Source: Porites lobata
Lineage: Eukaryota > Cnidaria > Anthozoa > Scleractinia > Poritidae
Reading direction: 5' to 3'
Length of the DNA stretch: 64,000 nucleotides
Assembly: GCA_942486035.1 (NCBI GenBank)
Contig: CALNXK010000079.1
Coordinates: forward strand, 966,001 to 1,030,000
Shown here piece after piece: positions 49,441 to 61,246 of the stretch. Under the pieces are notes generated by a model. It had not been told where the DNA came from. It saw only the letters and a list, made by a program, of their open reading frames with translations, and searched no databases. How positions within the stretch are numbered: the first letter of the stretch is position 1; each line of letters starts with the position of its first letter. A program made the position numbers and the translations under genes.

Positions 49441-50584
49441 CCCATGTCTTTTTAACTATCTATTGCATGGAACTGGTCAGGGTCAATAAAGAGTGACATG
49501 ATCTCTGGTCGGATGCATTAAAATTAACAAGGTGACTTCACTGGCGTTTCGCAGTTTGAGCGAGTTTTCTTTTTCTTGTCTAGAATTTTTATGCATCATT
49601 TTTTGGCGTTACCGTGCATATAGGTTACGGAGTTATAGTTTTACTATACTACTAGCTATTGTTCATGATGTCATTACATTGAAGGAATGCTTTGAGCTGG
49701 CAGTGTTTATGTCTTGAACAGAAAGGTAAACTTTGTATTTTGTAATACTAAGAACAGATTACTTCAATGATGTAGAGACGGACAATCTGTTTTGGCGCCC
49801 ATATATTCATATGTACCATAGAATGTACCTATTTACTAGCAACGCATGAAAGCAAAAGCTGCCAGAATATTCACATACTTTATGACCAGTTACGGACTGC
49901 GGTATCAGAGCACCGATATAAATTTTGCCCTCCAGGGGCGGCAAAGTGAAAAAAATAGAAAGGCTCTTTGCGTTCAATTTACTTTTGACAAAAAATAAAG
50001 GGTGATTGCTTTTGGATATTTCTTGCTTATTCGAACAAACGTGGTGTCTGAACTTCGGAACACTTGACCACTTCCAAGGCCGGCCTATTCTATTCACTGT
50101 TCAAAGCTATAGCTACCATAGTCTTGAAGAGTCGTGAGCTTCATCAAAACAGTGAACAATTTAAAAGGTATATTATTTTTCTTACCTTAAGCGTATTCTT
50201 CGGGAGCGCTCGTATTTCGTCTAATGCAATGTTTACGGAAAAAAAGGCTGGTGACGTCATCTGAATTGTGGCATAATGAAAGGATAAGGGAAATACTAAC
50301 ACAAACACACCAATATGGTGCGAAAAATGAAAATGTATCAATCATCCCGTTTTAATGATAAAAAGAGCTTCATCAGGAAAGAAATGAATATTTTTTCCAT
50401 ATTTTAGCTGTATATGTACGCACTGGAGACCACGGAAAGTGAAGCCGAATAATAAAAATCGCTTCAAACTGGCCTGATGTTCAGATTTTGTTGCTCCAAC
50501 ATATTCCGCGGCTTGTTTCAGCAAAGAACTTAACGATTTCTATGTTTTATTCACGAAACAGTATTTAACGTATCTTATCAAACT

Positions 50585-51560
50585 GTGTCGCAGTTCATTT
50601 GCCATCGTCTTAGTTTTGGCAACCCAGCTCCATTCTTCGTTGTTTGGATAAACCGGACGTCATCCTTTGTGGGTACACATATAGTCATTAAACGTGATCA
50701 CAATGTATTTGTACAAAATGAAAAATTGTTTCAAATGTGGAGTGCCTCTCGATCCATCTCGTCTTGTACAAATCCTTCAGCTTGCGCTTCTTAGTCTCTG
50801 GAGAAAGGGCGTCAATTGCGGTCGTTAAGAACTTCAGTCGCTATGGTGAATTGTCAAAGAAACTGAACAATTCATGGAAAGAATCCATCACGTTCTGAAT
50901 TGACTTTATTTTGCAAGCATGGCATATAATAAGGTTGATCGAATGAGGGCAGCAACCTTGACTCTGCAACAGATGCTTACTTAGCTAGTTCAGCTTGAAC
51001 TCCATATTTATCTGAGCTCGATCTGAGCTCATTGATACAGTTGCATCACCACGGCAACTGACCAGTCGTTCTTGGCAGCTCACACATTTTTATCCGAACC
51101 TCGCGCTTTATGGGGTTCGTTGGATGGGTCAGCAATGAAGTCAAGCAGGTGGAGATACACTGACAACACTTTACGACCCTCAGAAGTCGTCTCGTCGGCA
51201 ATTTTTAACTGGGGATTCTTCTCAAGGCATTTTCACGAATCGTCTCAATCACTTTATTTTGAACAGTTTTGCTCGTATATTTGGGACTCACATATTTCCG
51301 TTTGTTTTTCCACGTATTATTTCTTTTGGTGGGCTGTTCTAAAGGGGGGTGGCTAGCCAACCAATCCATCTCCCAGGACCCGTCCCTGTTAATTCAGACG
51401 TATGGAATATGTAGATACTTGCAATGGCAATTGACTGAGGGGCGAAGACTAGGCCAGTCCCAATTGCGCTAAAAATAAAAAAAGTTGCTACTTAAATTTC
51501 AAACGTTGCTACCGAAATTTCTGCATATTTTTTGCAAACGTCAATTTAAAGCAAGTCAAT
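50585..51560. other. Region with no identified gene
   Basis: The only open frames are short and unrecognised. On the minus strand, 51050-51200 reads VLSVYLHLLDFIADPSNEPH with stops nearby, possibly a decayed transposase, but I cannot place it in a family. Confidence 0.4.
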
Positions 51561-51569
51561 TTAAATTTT

Positions 51570-52960
51570 TTGCTTACCACAAAACAAAGCGGCAACAAAA
51601 AATGGTTCTCTACTGAGACATCTTTAATTCACACAACTGATGCATTTCTCAAAGGAATTGATGATAAGAAATTGACTGCCTGCGTGCTTTTAGATATGAG
51701 TAAAGCCTTCGACAGCGTTGACCACCAAATATTGTTACGTAAAATACAAGGCGTCGGCGCTTCAACAAGCGCGCTAAAATGGTTTAACAGCTACCTTACA
51801 AATAGATATCAAGTTGTACGAATTCATAGTTCCGTTTGGGATCCTCTTCCAGTTGAAAGTGGCGTTCCTCAAGGCAGTATTCTAGGTCCCCTATTATTAA
51901 GCATATACGAAAATGATTTACCAGAAGTTCCAAGGCATTGCTCTACAGAATGTAACGTAGACGATACAAAACTGTTTGTTTCTTTTCATTTACACAACTC
52001 CCAACGGATTGTCCAAGAAATGAATGAAGATCTCCTGCAGGTGCGCAACTGGTGCTTCGGAAATCGGCTACTACTAAATCCAGACAAGACAAAATTAATT
52101 GTTTTCGGGAGCCGACAGATGACCTCTAAGCGCCATGAATTTCACTTGTCTTTGTTGGGAAAGGACATTTCCCCAGTGCAATCAGCGAGAGATCTTGGCG
52201 TGATTTTGGATCCGAACTTAACATTTGATAACCATATAATGACCTCAGTGTCGGAATGTATCGCACGTCTAGCGCAAATTAACCAGGTCAAACAATGCTT
52301 AGACAAAAATACGTTGTTAACCGTAATATATGCCTTAGTCATGTACTACTGTTCGAATGTTTGGGCAAATACCACAAAGAAGAATGTTAGAAAATTGCAG
52401 GCCGTTCAAAACTTTGCTTGCCGAATCGTCACGTATGTCATGTATCGTCAATATGATCATGTAACACCCCTCTTAAAAAGCCTGTCTTGGTTGCCTGTTA
52501 TAAAGGACCAACTGTACTATCGCCAAGCTATTATGGCCTTCAAATGCATGACCGGTCAAGCCCCTGAATATCTTACATCCCAATTTATTACCCGTGATCA
52601 GCATGAGCAAGCGTTAGCGGACGAACAACTCGGAGTAGCCAAAAGCTAAACATCCCTCTTTTCAGAACTTCCTCCGGGCAGAGAATCTTTTATTACAGGA
52701 CTGTTAAACTTTGGAAAAATTTGGAATCTTAAGTTAAGCCCATCTGATGAAATTTTTAAACGATCCTTAAGGAGCCAGCTTTTAGACAATTTTGTAAATA
52801 CTTCTTAGTTAAGTTTAAAACATCGTAATTAGTAATTAGATAACATTGTCATTAGTATTAGATTAAGAGTTGTAATTAGTTATTATAAATAATGTAATAT
52901 AATCAATAATGAAAAGCCCCTTTGGGGAGGTAACAATAAAGTATGTATGTATGTATGTAA
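51570..52960 (+). mobile_element. 5'-truncated CR1/L2-type LINE with inactive reverse transcriptase
   Basis: A 359-codon frame (51570-52649) covers a non-LTR RT from STETSLIHTTDAF through LLDMSKAFDSVDHQIL, SGVPQGSILGPLLL and the C-terminal LRKLQAVQNFACRIV-type region. The catalytic YADD is replaced by NVDD (51954-51965). After the stop the coding pattern resumes in another frame (NIPLFRTSSGQRIFYYRTV), so there is at least one frameshift. The endonuclease part is missing at the 5' end. The element closes with a (GTAT)n tail at about 52942-52960, as is usual for these LINEs. Confidence 0.88.
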
Positions 52961-54960
52961 AGCTGTATTCCTTGTTCTTCACAATAATTACTTACATCGG
53001 TCCAGAAAAATTGCTTGAAGTTAGCTTTAAGGAGATACTTGCAATCACAGGATAAATTTTAAGGGTACTAACTAACTATTCATACAGCAACAATTGCCCT
53101 TTAAACCTGAGTGTTTAAAGATTGATAATCATTTACAAAAGAAGACAATCCCGTCTTAACTCTCTGAAGAAATTCGCATAAATTGATTTTTTCCATGAAA
53201 TCGTTGAATCTTTCTACTTGCAATGGACTTTTTTCTTCTCCCAGAGCGCAAAAAAATGTGTAAGAAAATTGATATTGTCTCAGGATTTTGGGGGGTTTTC
53301 CCTTAAAAGGAAAGTATGTGGAAGAGCCAGTACGCTTTGATCGTTGCATTACTGTTTGCATTGTAAATATAAATGACACGTCCACGTCTGTTTAACTGTC
53401 TATCGTTCTAGAGTTTATGCCTGGAAGAGATTTAAAAACGGTGCACTTATGTCAATAGATGTTTGTACCAAACAGCTTAGAATGCTTACCAAAATGACAG
53501 CCACCTATACAACAGTTCACAACTGTGTTGAAGAAAGAGGCAGTGTGTGTTGAAATTAAACAAATTTGTTTTCAGGAATTGACAAAACCGTAAATAAGGA
53601 GACGTGGACCATTTTGAACATTATTGTGAGCTCACTGGCGTCCAAGTGTGTCAAACACCTTTTTGCAACAGCAACTCAGATTTGATTGGAATAGATCTTT
53701 TTGTCATTGCCAGGTAAGTGCCCCAACAGATTTATCGTCTTTGCCAAAGGCTTCATGACTGGGAATTGGAGTGGAATCTGGTGGGATTAGTTATGATGTA
53801 TACCTTAACAAAACATTTTCAGTTTACTTTAGGCGATAGAACACCTAGGCTTATCGAATGCTGGTAAAGAATTCTTGCAGTAGTCAGACGCCGTAAAGTT
53901 GTTCACCTATCATGATCACAAAAAAAAAAAATGTGTCAAAAACGTTTCGTTTGACATCGACATATCGATCCATATATCAGGGTCAAAAGTCGAATACCGG
54001 GGTCTGGATGCGATATCAATACTCACCCAGAGGTGGGCATTGGTTGTCGACACACTGACGTCATTAATCAGCTTTGTAAACCATTTTCTTTACCTGTTTA
54101 AGAAATCTTCTTCATCATTGTTGTCGTTCATAGGAGCCATTTCGCAAGTATCATTTTATACTCTGTCAGAGTTTAACGCCGCCTTCATAATCGTATCCTG
54201 ACCAGAGGGACGAAGCCAACGGAGTTTGCTGAATTGAGGTAAGTTTTCACAGTTCCCGTCTAAAGAATCATGACATAATTTTTGGCGGTCAAAGAAGTTA
54301 CACAATTATTTCTTTTACCGGGCTGTAGAATACTCATTGTATTCAAGGTGGACAGCCACAATTAGTGCACCGTCGATACATACGCTGCGTAATGTACAGT
54401 CTTTCCTCGCCAGATTAACTTCTGTAACTTGACAGTTTGTAAAGTGAACTTCCTTTGCTGCGTTTTAAGAGATGAATACACAAAAATGTTTTTATTTTAA
54501 AGAAAGCTTCTGACCTAGGTCGGTCAGCACAGAAAAAAAAGACAGCCATTCCCCAGGCAGTACAAGAAGCGGTTTTTTGAATTCATTTATCAGTCATGGG
54601 CCACATTCTGTTCATATAACCAATCTTGAGGTTATGACAGTTCTTTCGAAAAATTGTTGAATGTTATAAAACGAGGATAAATCGATAACGAATGTACTTA
54701 CTGCAGATATTAACACAATCTGACATTATTCAATAAAAGGATTTCATCTGACGCTGTGTATCAAATGGGAAAAAAATACTACAGACTTAATAAAATAAAA
54801 AATGAATTAGCGTAGCACATCCAAACATTGAATGTTTTTCGTGTATCATTCCTGGTCGAATTGGAATTTGAAAATCGTGGCTTTTGAGGAGAGGGAAACA
54901 CCGGAGATCCTGGAGAAAAACCTCTCAGAGCAAAGAAGAAACCAACAACAAGCTCAACTC
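52961..54960. other. Gap between LINE and NLR-like gene
   Basis: Apart from the 53205-53400 repeat, I see no gene or element. A 100-codon ORF at 53899-54201 has no recognisable domain. The region just left of 54960 probably includes the NLR-like gene's promoter. Confidence 0.5.
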
Positions 54961-54964
54961 ACAT

Positions 54965-55075
54965 ATGGCGTCGACGCAAGGAATTGAAATTCTCTCTCCA
55001 GACTATTGCACCTTCCCCTATTCTCTAATATACCGTGAGAATTTTGTGGATCTATTGAAGGAAAAGAGCTTCTAG
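54965..55075 (+). other. Short ORF upstream of the NLR-like gene, possible leader exon
   Basis: An ATG in good context starts 36 codons (MASTQGIEILSPDYCTF...) ending in TAG. A GTGAGA donor-like site lies at about 55033. Joining it to an AG at 55243 would keep frame with the HEPN exon, but the better acceptor at 55234 would not. It could be an alternative first exon, an upstream ORF in the leader, or chance. Confidence 0.25.
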
Positions 55076-55271
55076 CGTGTTTTAGCCATCTTTATGCTCA
55101 TCCCTTCTGGTAATCGAAAAATGTTTTTTGCAATGGAGCTCACTAAATGATTTCATTCTTTCTCCTCCTATTGACACTTGTATGCTACAATTTGTCCACT
55201 TATATGGTTTCCATATTATTTTACCACATTTCAGTTCATCCATTGAAGGGTTTCGATACCGACGACCGGAG

Positions 55272-58200
55272 ATGACATTGCAGCCGTTTAGTGACAAGCA
55301 ACTGAATTTCTTTAAGTTATCCTCGTTAGTATTAAATGAATTTCCAAAGGTATTACGGCAGACCTTTAAAACCATGTGGGACAACACCCATGGGGGTGGC
55401 CCTGGTTTCAAGTCCTGGGATGATTCAACTGCCGTGAGAAATTTGTTTGCCAGTAAAGAGGGTGGTAAGACTAAAGTTCCTATTCACCAGTCTTATAATG
55501 AATGGGATTGCACCAACCTGTTCCAGGCTACAATATTCGCGTCGTCTTTTGCCTCACCAGACAGCACAGGCTCCTTCACCACACTCAGTGATTTGTACGT
55601 GAAACCCCGGGCGTTACATCCTAATAGTTTTCATGCATGTGTGCTCAGCCCGGGTGGAAACGATGTGGAGACCTTTGCACTTGCCATTGATCAGCTTCGC
55701 CGTCTTAGGAATTCACTTTGCCACCCGAAAAATTCTGAGATTGACAAAGCTACCTTTGATCAGCACGTGAATTACGCCAAAGATGCGTTTAAAGCCCTTG
55801 GTGTCTCGACAGCCCAAATCGACGCTATTGGTAGTTTGACGGAGTCCGACTTTCCCACAATGGAAGTTTGCAGATTGAAAATGAGACTAGAAAAAGAGAC
55901 TCAAGCGTACATAAATTTTCTCGAGGAAGTTAGTTCGGATATCAGTGAGATGAAAGCGTTATTGCATTCTATAAAAGAGGAAAAGAAGGAAGACACCAAA
56001 AATACTACTACAGGAGCACAAGCAGAGTACGCTACGACTCTCGAAGGGGCAAGTTCAGATATCAAGGTTTTAAAGCAGATGTGCGTGGAGGACACTGCCA
56101 GCAGGGAAGTTATTGCCAGGTTGGAGGAAAGGATAAATGAGTTGAAATCAGGACAATATGAAAGTGATGTACCAGCTGGAAATTCAGGTATGAAATGACG
56201 GACTGAAACGACAGGGGCACCCAACGTCAATTTTCGGAAAATATCTGTTCGGAAGACGATTTGAGATCTAGAATTTTCGGAACATTTTTTGTAAAATTTC
56301 TTGCTTGCCTACCTCTCCTAGGATTTTCGAACATCTATAAATTCCCATTTTAAACGGATTTTTACCATAAAAAAGGTCACCTAGAATTTTCGGGAGCCTT
56401 TTTTCTGGCTGAAATTTTCGAAAAGGTAAGTTTTGATCCCTATAATTTTCGGATCTCTAGACTTTCAGCTAGGAAATCCGAACAGATGAAAAATTTCTAC
56501 GGGATAAAAATATGCCTATATCTACCGTTTAAATACTAAAATACGTTTAACAATGCTATGTTTAAGTGGTTTTGAACTGTATTCTCATTGGGTGCCCCTG
56601 AAACGATAGTAGTAAAAGTTAAGCAACACCGTATAGCTATAACCTGTCTAGCTGGCGCTTGTAAGTAATATGGGCAAGAGAAAGAAAGGGACGCCTTCTT
56701 TCTTGAGCCCATATTACTAATTACAAGCGCCTGCTACGCAGTCTAGTCTACCTATTTCCATGCAAATGTCTTACCTTTTTCAGGGCAAGGGCGGCATAAC
56801 TCTGTTATTTTAAGACCCCGAGTCAGACCTGTTCGGTCCTGGAGATCGAACCTGCGACCTCTCGCTCTGCATTCAAGCGCTCTACCGACTGAGCTAGTCC
56901 TACCGCGGTTAAGTGCCTCAATAATTGTATACTTAAAATTTTGTGAGCGCATGTTATGTAAAAGTAAATATTTTGATTATCAATAGTTAAAACTTGATCA
57001 GACACACTTGTCATTTATATGCAGAACGTTATGTACTTTCTAAAGAGAAGTTGCTTATGCAAACTTTGTGAGGCAAAGTGGCTCCAATCCTGCGTAGCTG
57101 GTGATATAAACACGCTTAAGTGCTACATTTCAAGAGTCGAGTGCTCGTTTGTCGCGCTTTTGAGTACTTAAGACAAAAGAGTACTTTCGAGCGCTAATCA
57201 AGATTGTGAGCTGTAGAGTCGAGGCTTGGCAAGAATGGGGAAAGTAAACTCCCCAGATGGGAATAGCCTCCTTCGCAGAGGTTTTTGGATCACAAATGGC
57301 CGCGAAGGATACAACCAGTCTATAGCTAATTCCAGCCAGCTACGAACCCATGTTTAAATCTTCATCACTTGGCTTATGGATTACGTTTTTCTTTCTTCCA
57401 AAAAATACATTTCTAACGGTCCATGACAGCAATTGATAGATTTTAGATCAATCTTTAATCCAAGTCGATCTCTTTATTTGTTTAGATATTTGCAAGTATC
57501 TTCTGATTAGTTTTACTTTCGTTTTTTTAAGGTGTAACGTCATCGCCCTTGGAGCTTCCCTTCCCTCAGTAGTTCCTAATTTTACTGGGCGCCAGCGCGA
57601 GTGTGAAGAGATCATCGGACACGTGTCTTCCGAGTCTGTCCGACTGGTGTCAATTTGGGGTACACCTGGATTCGGAAAAACGTCGGTTGCGATTGCGGTT
57701 GGACATGCCCTCCAGTCTCAGGGAAAGCCTGTGTATTGGGTCTCTCTAAGAGGAGTCCGTTCTAAAGCAGATTTGGCTTCAAAATTTGTTAGCCTTCTGA
57801 GGCAACTTGACACAGTAAAACAACCTTCTGATCAGCGTCTATCCATCGATGAAGAGGTCTGCCAACTTTTCAGCAGTGTTTCAAATCCGTCTGCTTTTAT
57901 CCTTGATAACTTCGATGATTTGTTAGAAAGTGGTTCGCTGAACGCAAAGGAAGAGGTCATGCAACTTCTCGAAGAGATTCTAAGGCGAAATCAAATGGTG
58001 ACTTTCGTCGTGACCACAAGAGAGTCTCTTGAGTATATGGACCTCCATTTTCAAGGTCATAAGGGTTTAAGAATAAGGCCATTGGATGAAACCTCTGCTA
58101 TGACCCTAGTTTCTGAGTTTCTTCCAAACGCAAGCATTGCAGACTGTACACAAATCGCACAAATCTGCGGACAGGTTCCTTTAGCGGTGAAGTTAATGTG

Positions 58201-61200
58201 TTCTTTGATATCTGAAGATAGTGCTCAACCACGCCAGATTATAGATGACCTCATGATGTCCTCCGCGGAAAATCGTATCATCGAAATGTTAAACAATCCA
58301 GATTACCCAACTCGTCATCGAATACAGTTGTTGTTTGATTCTTCTTTCAAGAAACTCACCATACAAGAAAAAGATGCGCTTATATCCTTAAGCATTCTTC
58401 CTGAGAGTTTCAGTACAGAAGTAGCTGCAGCCATTTTAAGTGACACAGGGTCTATGGAAGCCAGGAAGATATTAGGAAGCCTTCGAAGAAAGTCTCTCAT
58501 TGATTCAAGCTCTAAACCGGAATCATTTACAATGCACAAGCTCTTGCAATCATTTGCGAGAGAAAAAGGAGAAAAAGAAATGACAGAGACGTTTCTGAAC
58601 TCAAAACGTCGTTTGAACGCGTTTTACGTTTCCCTTCTTGAGAAGCTTAATGAACAGTTTCTTACCGGAAACTCAATGGCAGCATATATTGAATTCTATG
58701 AAAATAAGAAGAACATCATTGAAAGTGTAGTAGAGAGCTGTTTTGATTCGGAGAGAGCTGACAGCGTTTATAATGTACTGGTGAAAGGAGAGATGTTTCT
58801 TGCCTCGCTTTTTTGTAGGGAAGCGAGAAACTTTATTCACATTTATGACACAGCCATAAAGGCAGCCAATCTGCAAAAGAAAGACGACTACTACAGACAA
58901 CTACTTTCCTCCAGAGCTTTCGGTGAGGTGACCTGGGGACGAGAAGGAAAAACGAGGCATCTTCTCTCAAAAGTGAATGAGCTTCAAGCCGCAGCTTCCC
59001 TTCCTTCTAACCTGGAAAAAGGAAAATATTTGTGCTATATGGGGATCTATCACTTTATTACAGAAGAAACTAATAATGGAGTGCAGTTCTTAAAAGAGGC
59101 GCTATTATCACTTGAAAATTGTAACGGCGCGGAAAGACGCATTCTGGAGATGGTTATTTTTCAGATACTTGCTGTTTATTTTCAGTCCCTTAACGACCTA
59201 TCCAGTGCAAGAGCTTTCTATGACAAAGCAATCCGCCAATGTAGTGTAATGAGGGATTTGGAACTGCTTATAATACCGTCAATGAAAAACGAAAACAAGG
59301 AATCTATCAATGAAGTAAAACTTCAACAACACTCGGACATCTTGCTTAGTCAACCACTGAAATGTGAAATTTCCTTTCTATTAAGCGAAGCAACAAAGAC
59401 TTTTGCTGATGTTAACACCAAGCAATGTTTAAGCAATTCGTTTCACAAAATTGTAGAGAATATCGAAAGAGAGGCTGAAATTACTCTCGGATTGCTCACT
59501 TTTCGGAACGTTGCGACAAATTTATTGTGGCGTTCAAGTAGTGAAGACCCTCAAACGCTCTACGCGTCCAGAATAAAGTACTATCAAGCAGCCCTGACGC
59601 AATACGAAGAAAGTTCCCCAAACAAAGACAATTTAAACGACGTTAGACATTTACAAAATGAAGCACATGCAAGGGACTTGTTGGACCTAGGTAGAGTTTT
59701 TATAAAAAGAAAAAGGTATCCAGAAGCACTTCAGGCAAACCAGCAAGCTCTCGAGATATCGCAAAGACTTTTAGGAGAAGAACATGAAAGCACTGCTGAC
59801 AGTTACTTCAGCGTCGGTGTAACGCAATACGGAATGCATGACTACACCTCAGCTCTCCAATCTCATCAGCGTGCATTGGCTATCCGTATTAAAGCGCTTG
59901 GAGAAGAACATGAAAAAACTGCTGACAGCTACAGCGAAGTCGGTGAAACACAACACGCAATGCATGACTACACCTCAGCTCTCCAATCTCATCAGTGTGC
60001 ATTGGCTATCCGTATTAAACTGTTTGGAGAAGAACATGCAAGCTCTGCTGACAGCTACAAGGGACTCGGTGGAACACAACACGCAATGCATGACTACACC
60101 TCAGCTCTCCAATCTCATCAGCTGTCATTGGCTATCCGTATTAAAGCGCTTGGAGAAGAACATGAAAGAACTGCTGACAGCTACAGGGAACTCGGTGTAA
60201 TACAACACGAAATGCATGACTACACGTCAGCTCTCCAATCTCATCAGCGTGCATTGGCTATCCGTATTAAAGTGTTTGGAGAAGAACATGAAAGAACTGC
60301 TGACAGCTACAGGGAACTCGGTGTAACACAACACCAAATGCATGACTACACCTCAGCTCTCCAATCTCATCAGCGTGCATTGGCTATCCGTATTAAACTG
60401 TTTGGAGAAGAACATGAAAGCACTGCTGACAGCTACAGGGAACTCGGTGTAACACAACACGCAATGCATGACTACACCTCAGCTCTCCAATCTCATCAGC
60501 GTGCATTGGCTATCCGTATTAAAGCGCTTGGAGAAGAACATGAAAAAACTGCTGACAGCTACAGCGAAGTCGGTGAAACACAATACCAAATACATGACTA
60601 CACCTCAGCTCTCCAATCTCATCAGCGTGCATTGGCTATCCGTATTAAACTGTTTGGAGAAGAACATGAAAGCACTGCTGACAGCTACAGGGAACTCGGT
60701 GTAACACAACACGCAATGCATGACTACACCTCAGCTCTCCAATCTCATCAGCGTGCATTGGCTATCCGTATTAAAGTGTTTGGAGAAGAACATGAAAGAA
60801 CTGCTGACAGCTACAGGGAACTCGGTGTAATACAACACGAAATGCATGACTACACCTCAGCTCTCCAATCTCATCAGCGTGCATTGGCTATCCGTATTAA
60901 AGTGTTTGGAGAAGAACATGAAAGAACTGCTGACAGCTACAGGGAACTCGGTGTAACACAACACGAAATGCATGACTACACCTCAGCTCTCCAATCTCAT
61001 CAGCGTGCATTGGCTATCCGTATTAAAGTGTTTGGAGAAGAACATGAAAAAACTGCTGACAGCTACAGAGAAGTCGGTGTAACACAACATGCAATGCATG
61101 ACTACACCTCAGCTCTCCAATCTCATCAGTGTGCATTGGCTATCCGTATTAAAGTGTTTGGAGAAGAACATGAAAGAACTGCTGACAGCTACAGGAAACT

Positions 61201-61246
61201 TCGTTTAACACAAAACAACATGCAGAAAACCTGTGTCTTGTCTTAA
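55272..61246 (+). CDS. NLR-like receptor: HEPN (DZIP3-type) - NB-ARC - TPR
   Basis: Two coding exons, 55272-56187 and 57570-61246, join in phase 1 to give 1530 residues. The first contains a DZIP3-like HEPN domain with RNSLCH (R146-x4-H151), the ribonuclease-type HEPN motif, followed by a charged helical stretch (about 215-305). The second starts after a pyrimidine-rich acceptor (CCCTTCCCTCAG) and reads VPNFTGRQRECEEI, then Walker A GTPGFGKT (336-343), Walker B FILDNFDDL (415-423), TTRE (454-457), CGQVPLAVKL (505-514) and MHKLLQSFA (627-635), all in NB-ARC order. A helical linker precedes eleven 42-residue TPR units (1064-1525). This is the architecture of a nucleotide-switch immune receptor; corals carry many NB-ARC genes. 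The start is the first ATG of the HEPN exon; an AG acceptor at 55234 implies an untranslated leader exon. Activity of the HEPN domain is inference. Confidence 0.85.
56212..56598. mobile_element. hAT-like MITE, copy B, in the NLR-like gene intron
   Basis: Same family as 24881-25275: it begins CAGGGGCACCCAACG and ends TTGGGTGCCCC, flanked by the 8-bp duplication TGAAACGA (56204-56211 and 56599-56606). It starts 24 bp after the HEPN exon's splice donor. Confidence 0.88.
56647..56747. mobile_element. 101-bp MITE in the NLR-like gene intron
   Basis: AGCTGGCGCTTGTAAGTAAT faces ATTACTAATTACAAGCGCCT, followed by CTGCTACGCAGTCTA. Related by its ends to the MITE at 44908-44996. Confidence 0.65.
56780..56915 (-). 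repeat. tRNA-derived SINE in the NLR-like gene intron
   Basis: On the minus strand it has an A box (TAGCTCAGTCGGTAGAG, complement at 56881-56897) and a B box (GGTTCGATCTCC, complement at 56841-56852) at tRNA-like spacing. The T stem no longer pairs, so it is a SINE rather than a tRNA. Its translations give the GLAQSVERL and SSVGRAL phrases typical of such SINEs. Confidence 0.75.
59843..61228 (+). repeat. Eleven tandem 126-bp TPR-coding units
   Basis: The array lies inside the NLR-like gene. Eleven units of exactly 126 bp, each starting with the codons for YTSALQSHQ, run without any length change; a more diverged unit precedes them (from about 59717). Each unit encodes 42 residues of the NB-ARC-associated TPR type (ALAIRIK, FGEEHE, TADSYRELG). 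Differences cluster at a few codons: ALG/LFG/VFG, HEKT/HEST/HERT and VTQHA/VIQHE/GETQ. The remainder is almost base-for-base identical, which points to recent unequal crossing-over or gene conversion. Confidence 0.95.

Larger units (their letters stand above)
47430..50580. repeat. Two diverged copies of a roughly 1-kb segment
   Basis: Copy 1 (about 47430-48330) and copy 2 (about 49560-50580) share ordered blocks such as TCTTGAACAGAAAGGTAA, ATTGCTTTTGGATAT, ATTCGAACAAAC, AATCGCTTCAAACTG and TCTTGAAGAGTC, with many differences between them. Neither contains a recognised gene. Copy 1 holds a 140-codon minus-strand ORF (47705-48127) without known domains; in copy 2 the matching frame is disrupted. 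Confidence 0.6.

Noticed and set aside
56752..57014. Minus-strand ORFs and a possible tRNA gene
   Set aside because: The A and B boxes are present but the T stem does not pair and no clean acceptor stem forms; this is a tRNA-derived SINE.
59838..60704. Plus-strand ORFs (120 and 78 codons) rich in TTPQLSNLISVHWLS
   Set aside because: Out-of-frame readings of the 126-bp TPR repeat.
59843..61228. CRISPR-like regular repetition
   Set aside because: The 126-bp periodicity encodes an open TPR frame, with no short repeats separated by unique spacers, and the genome is eukaryotic.
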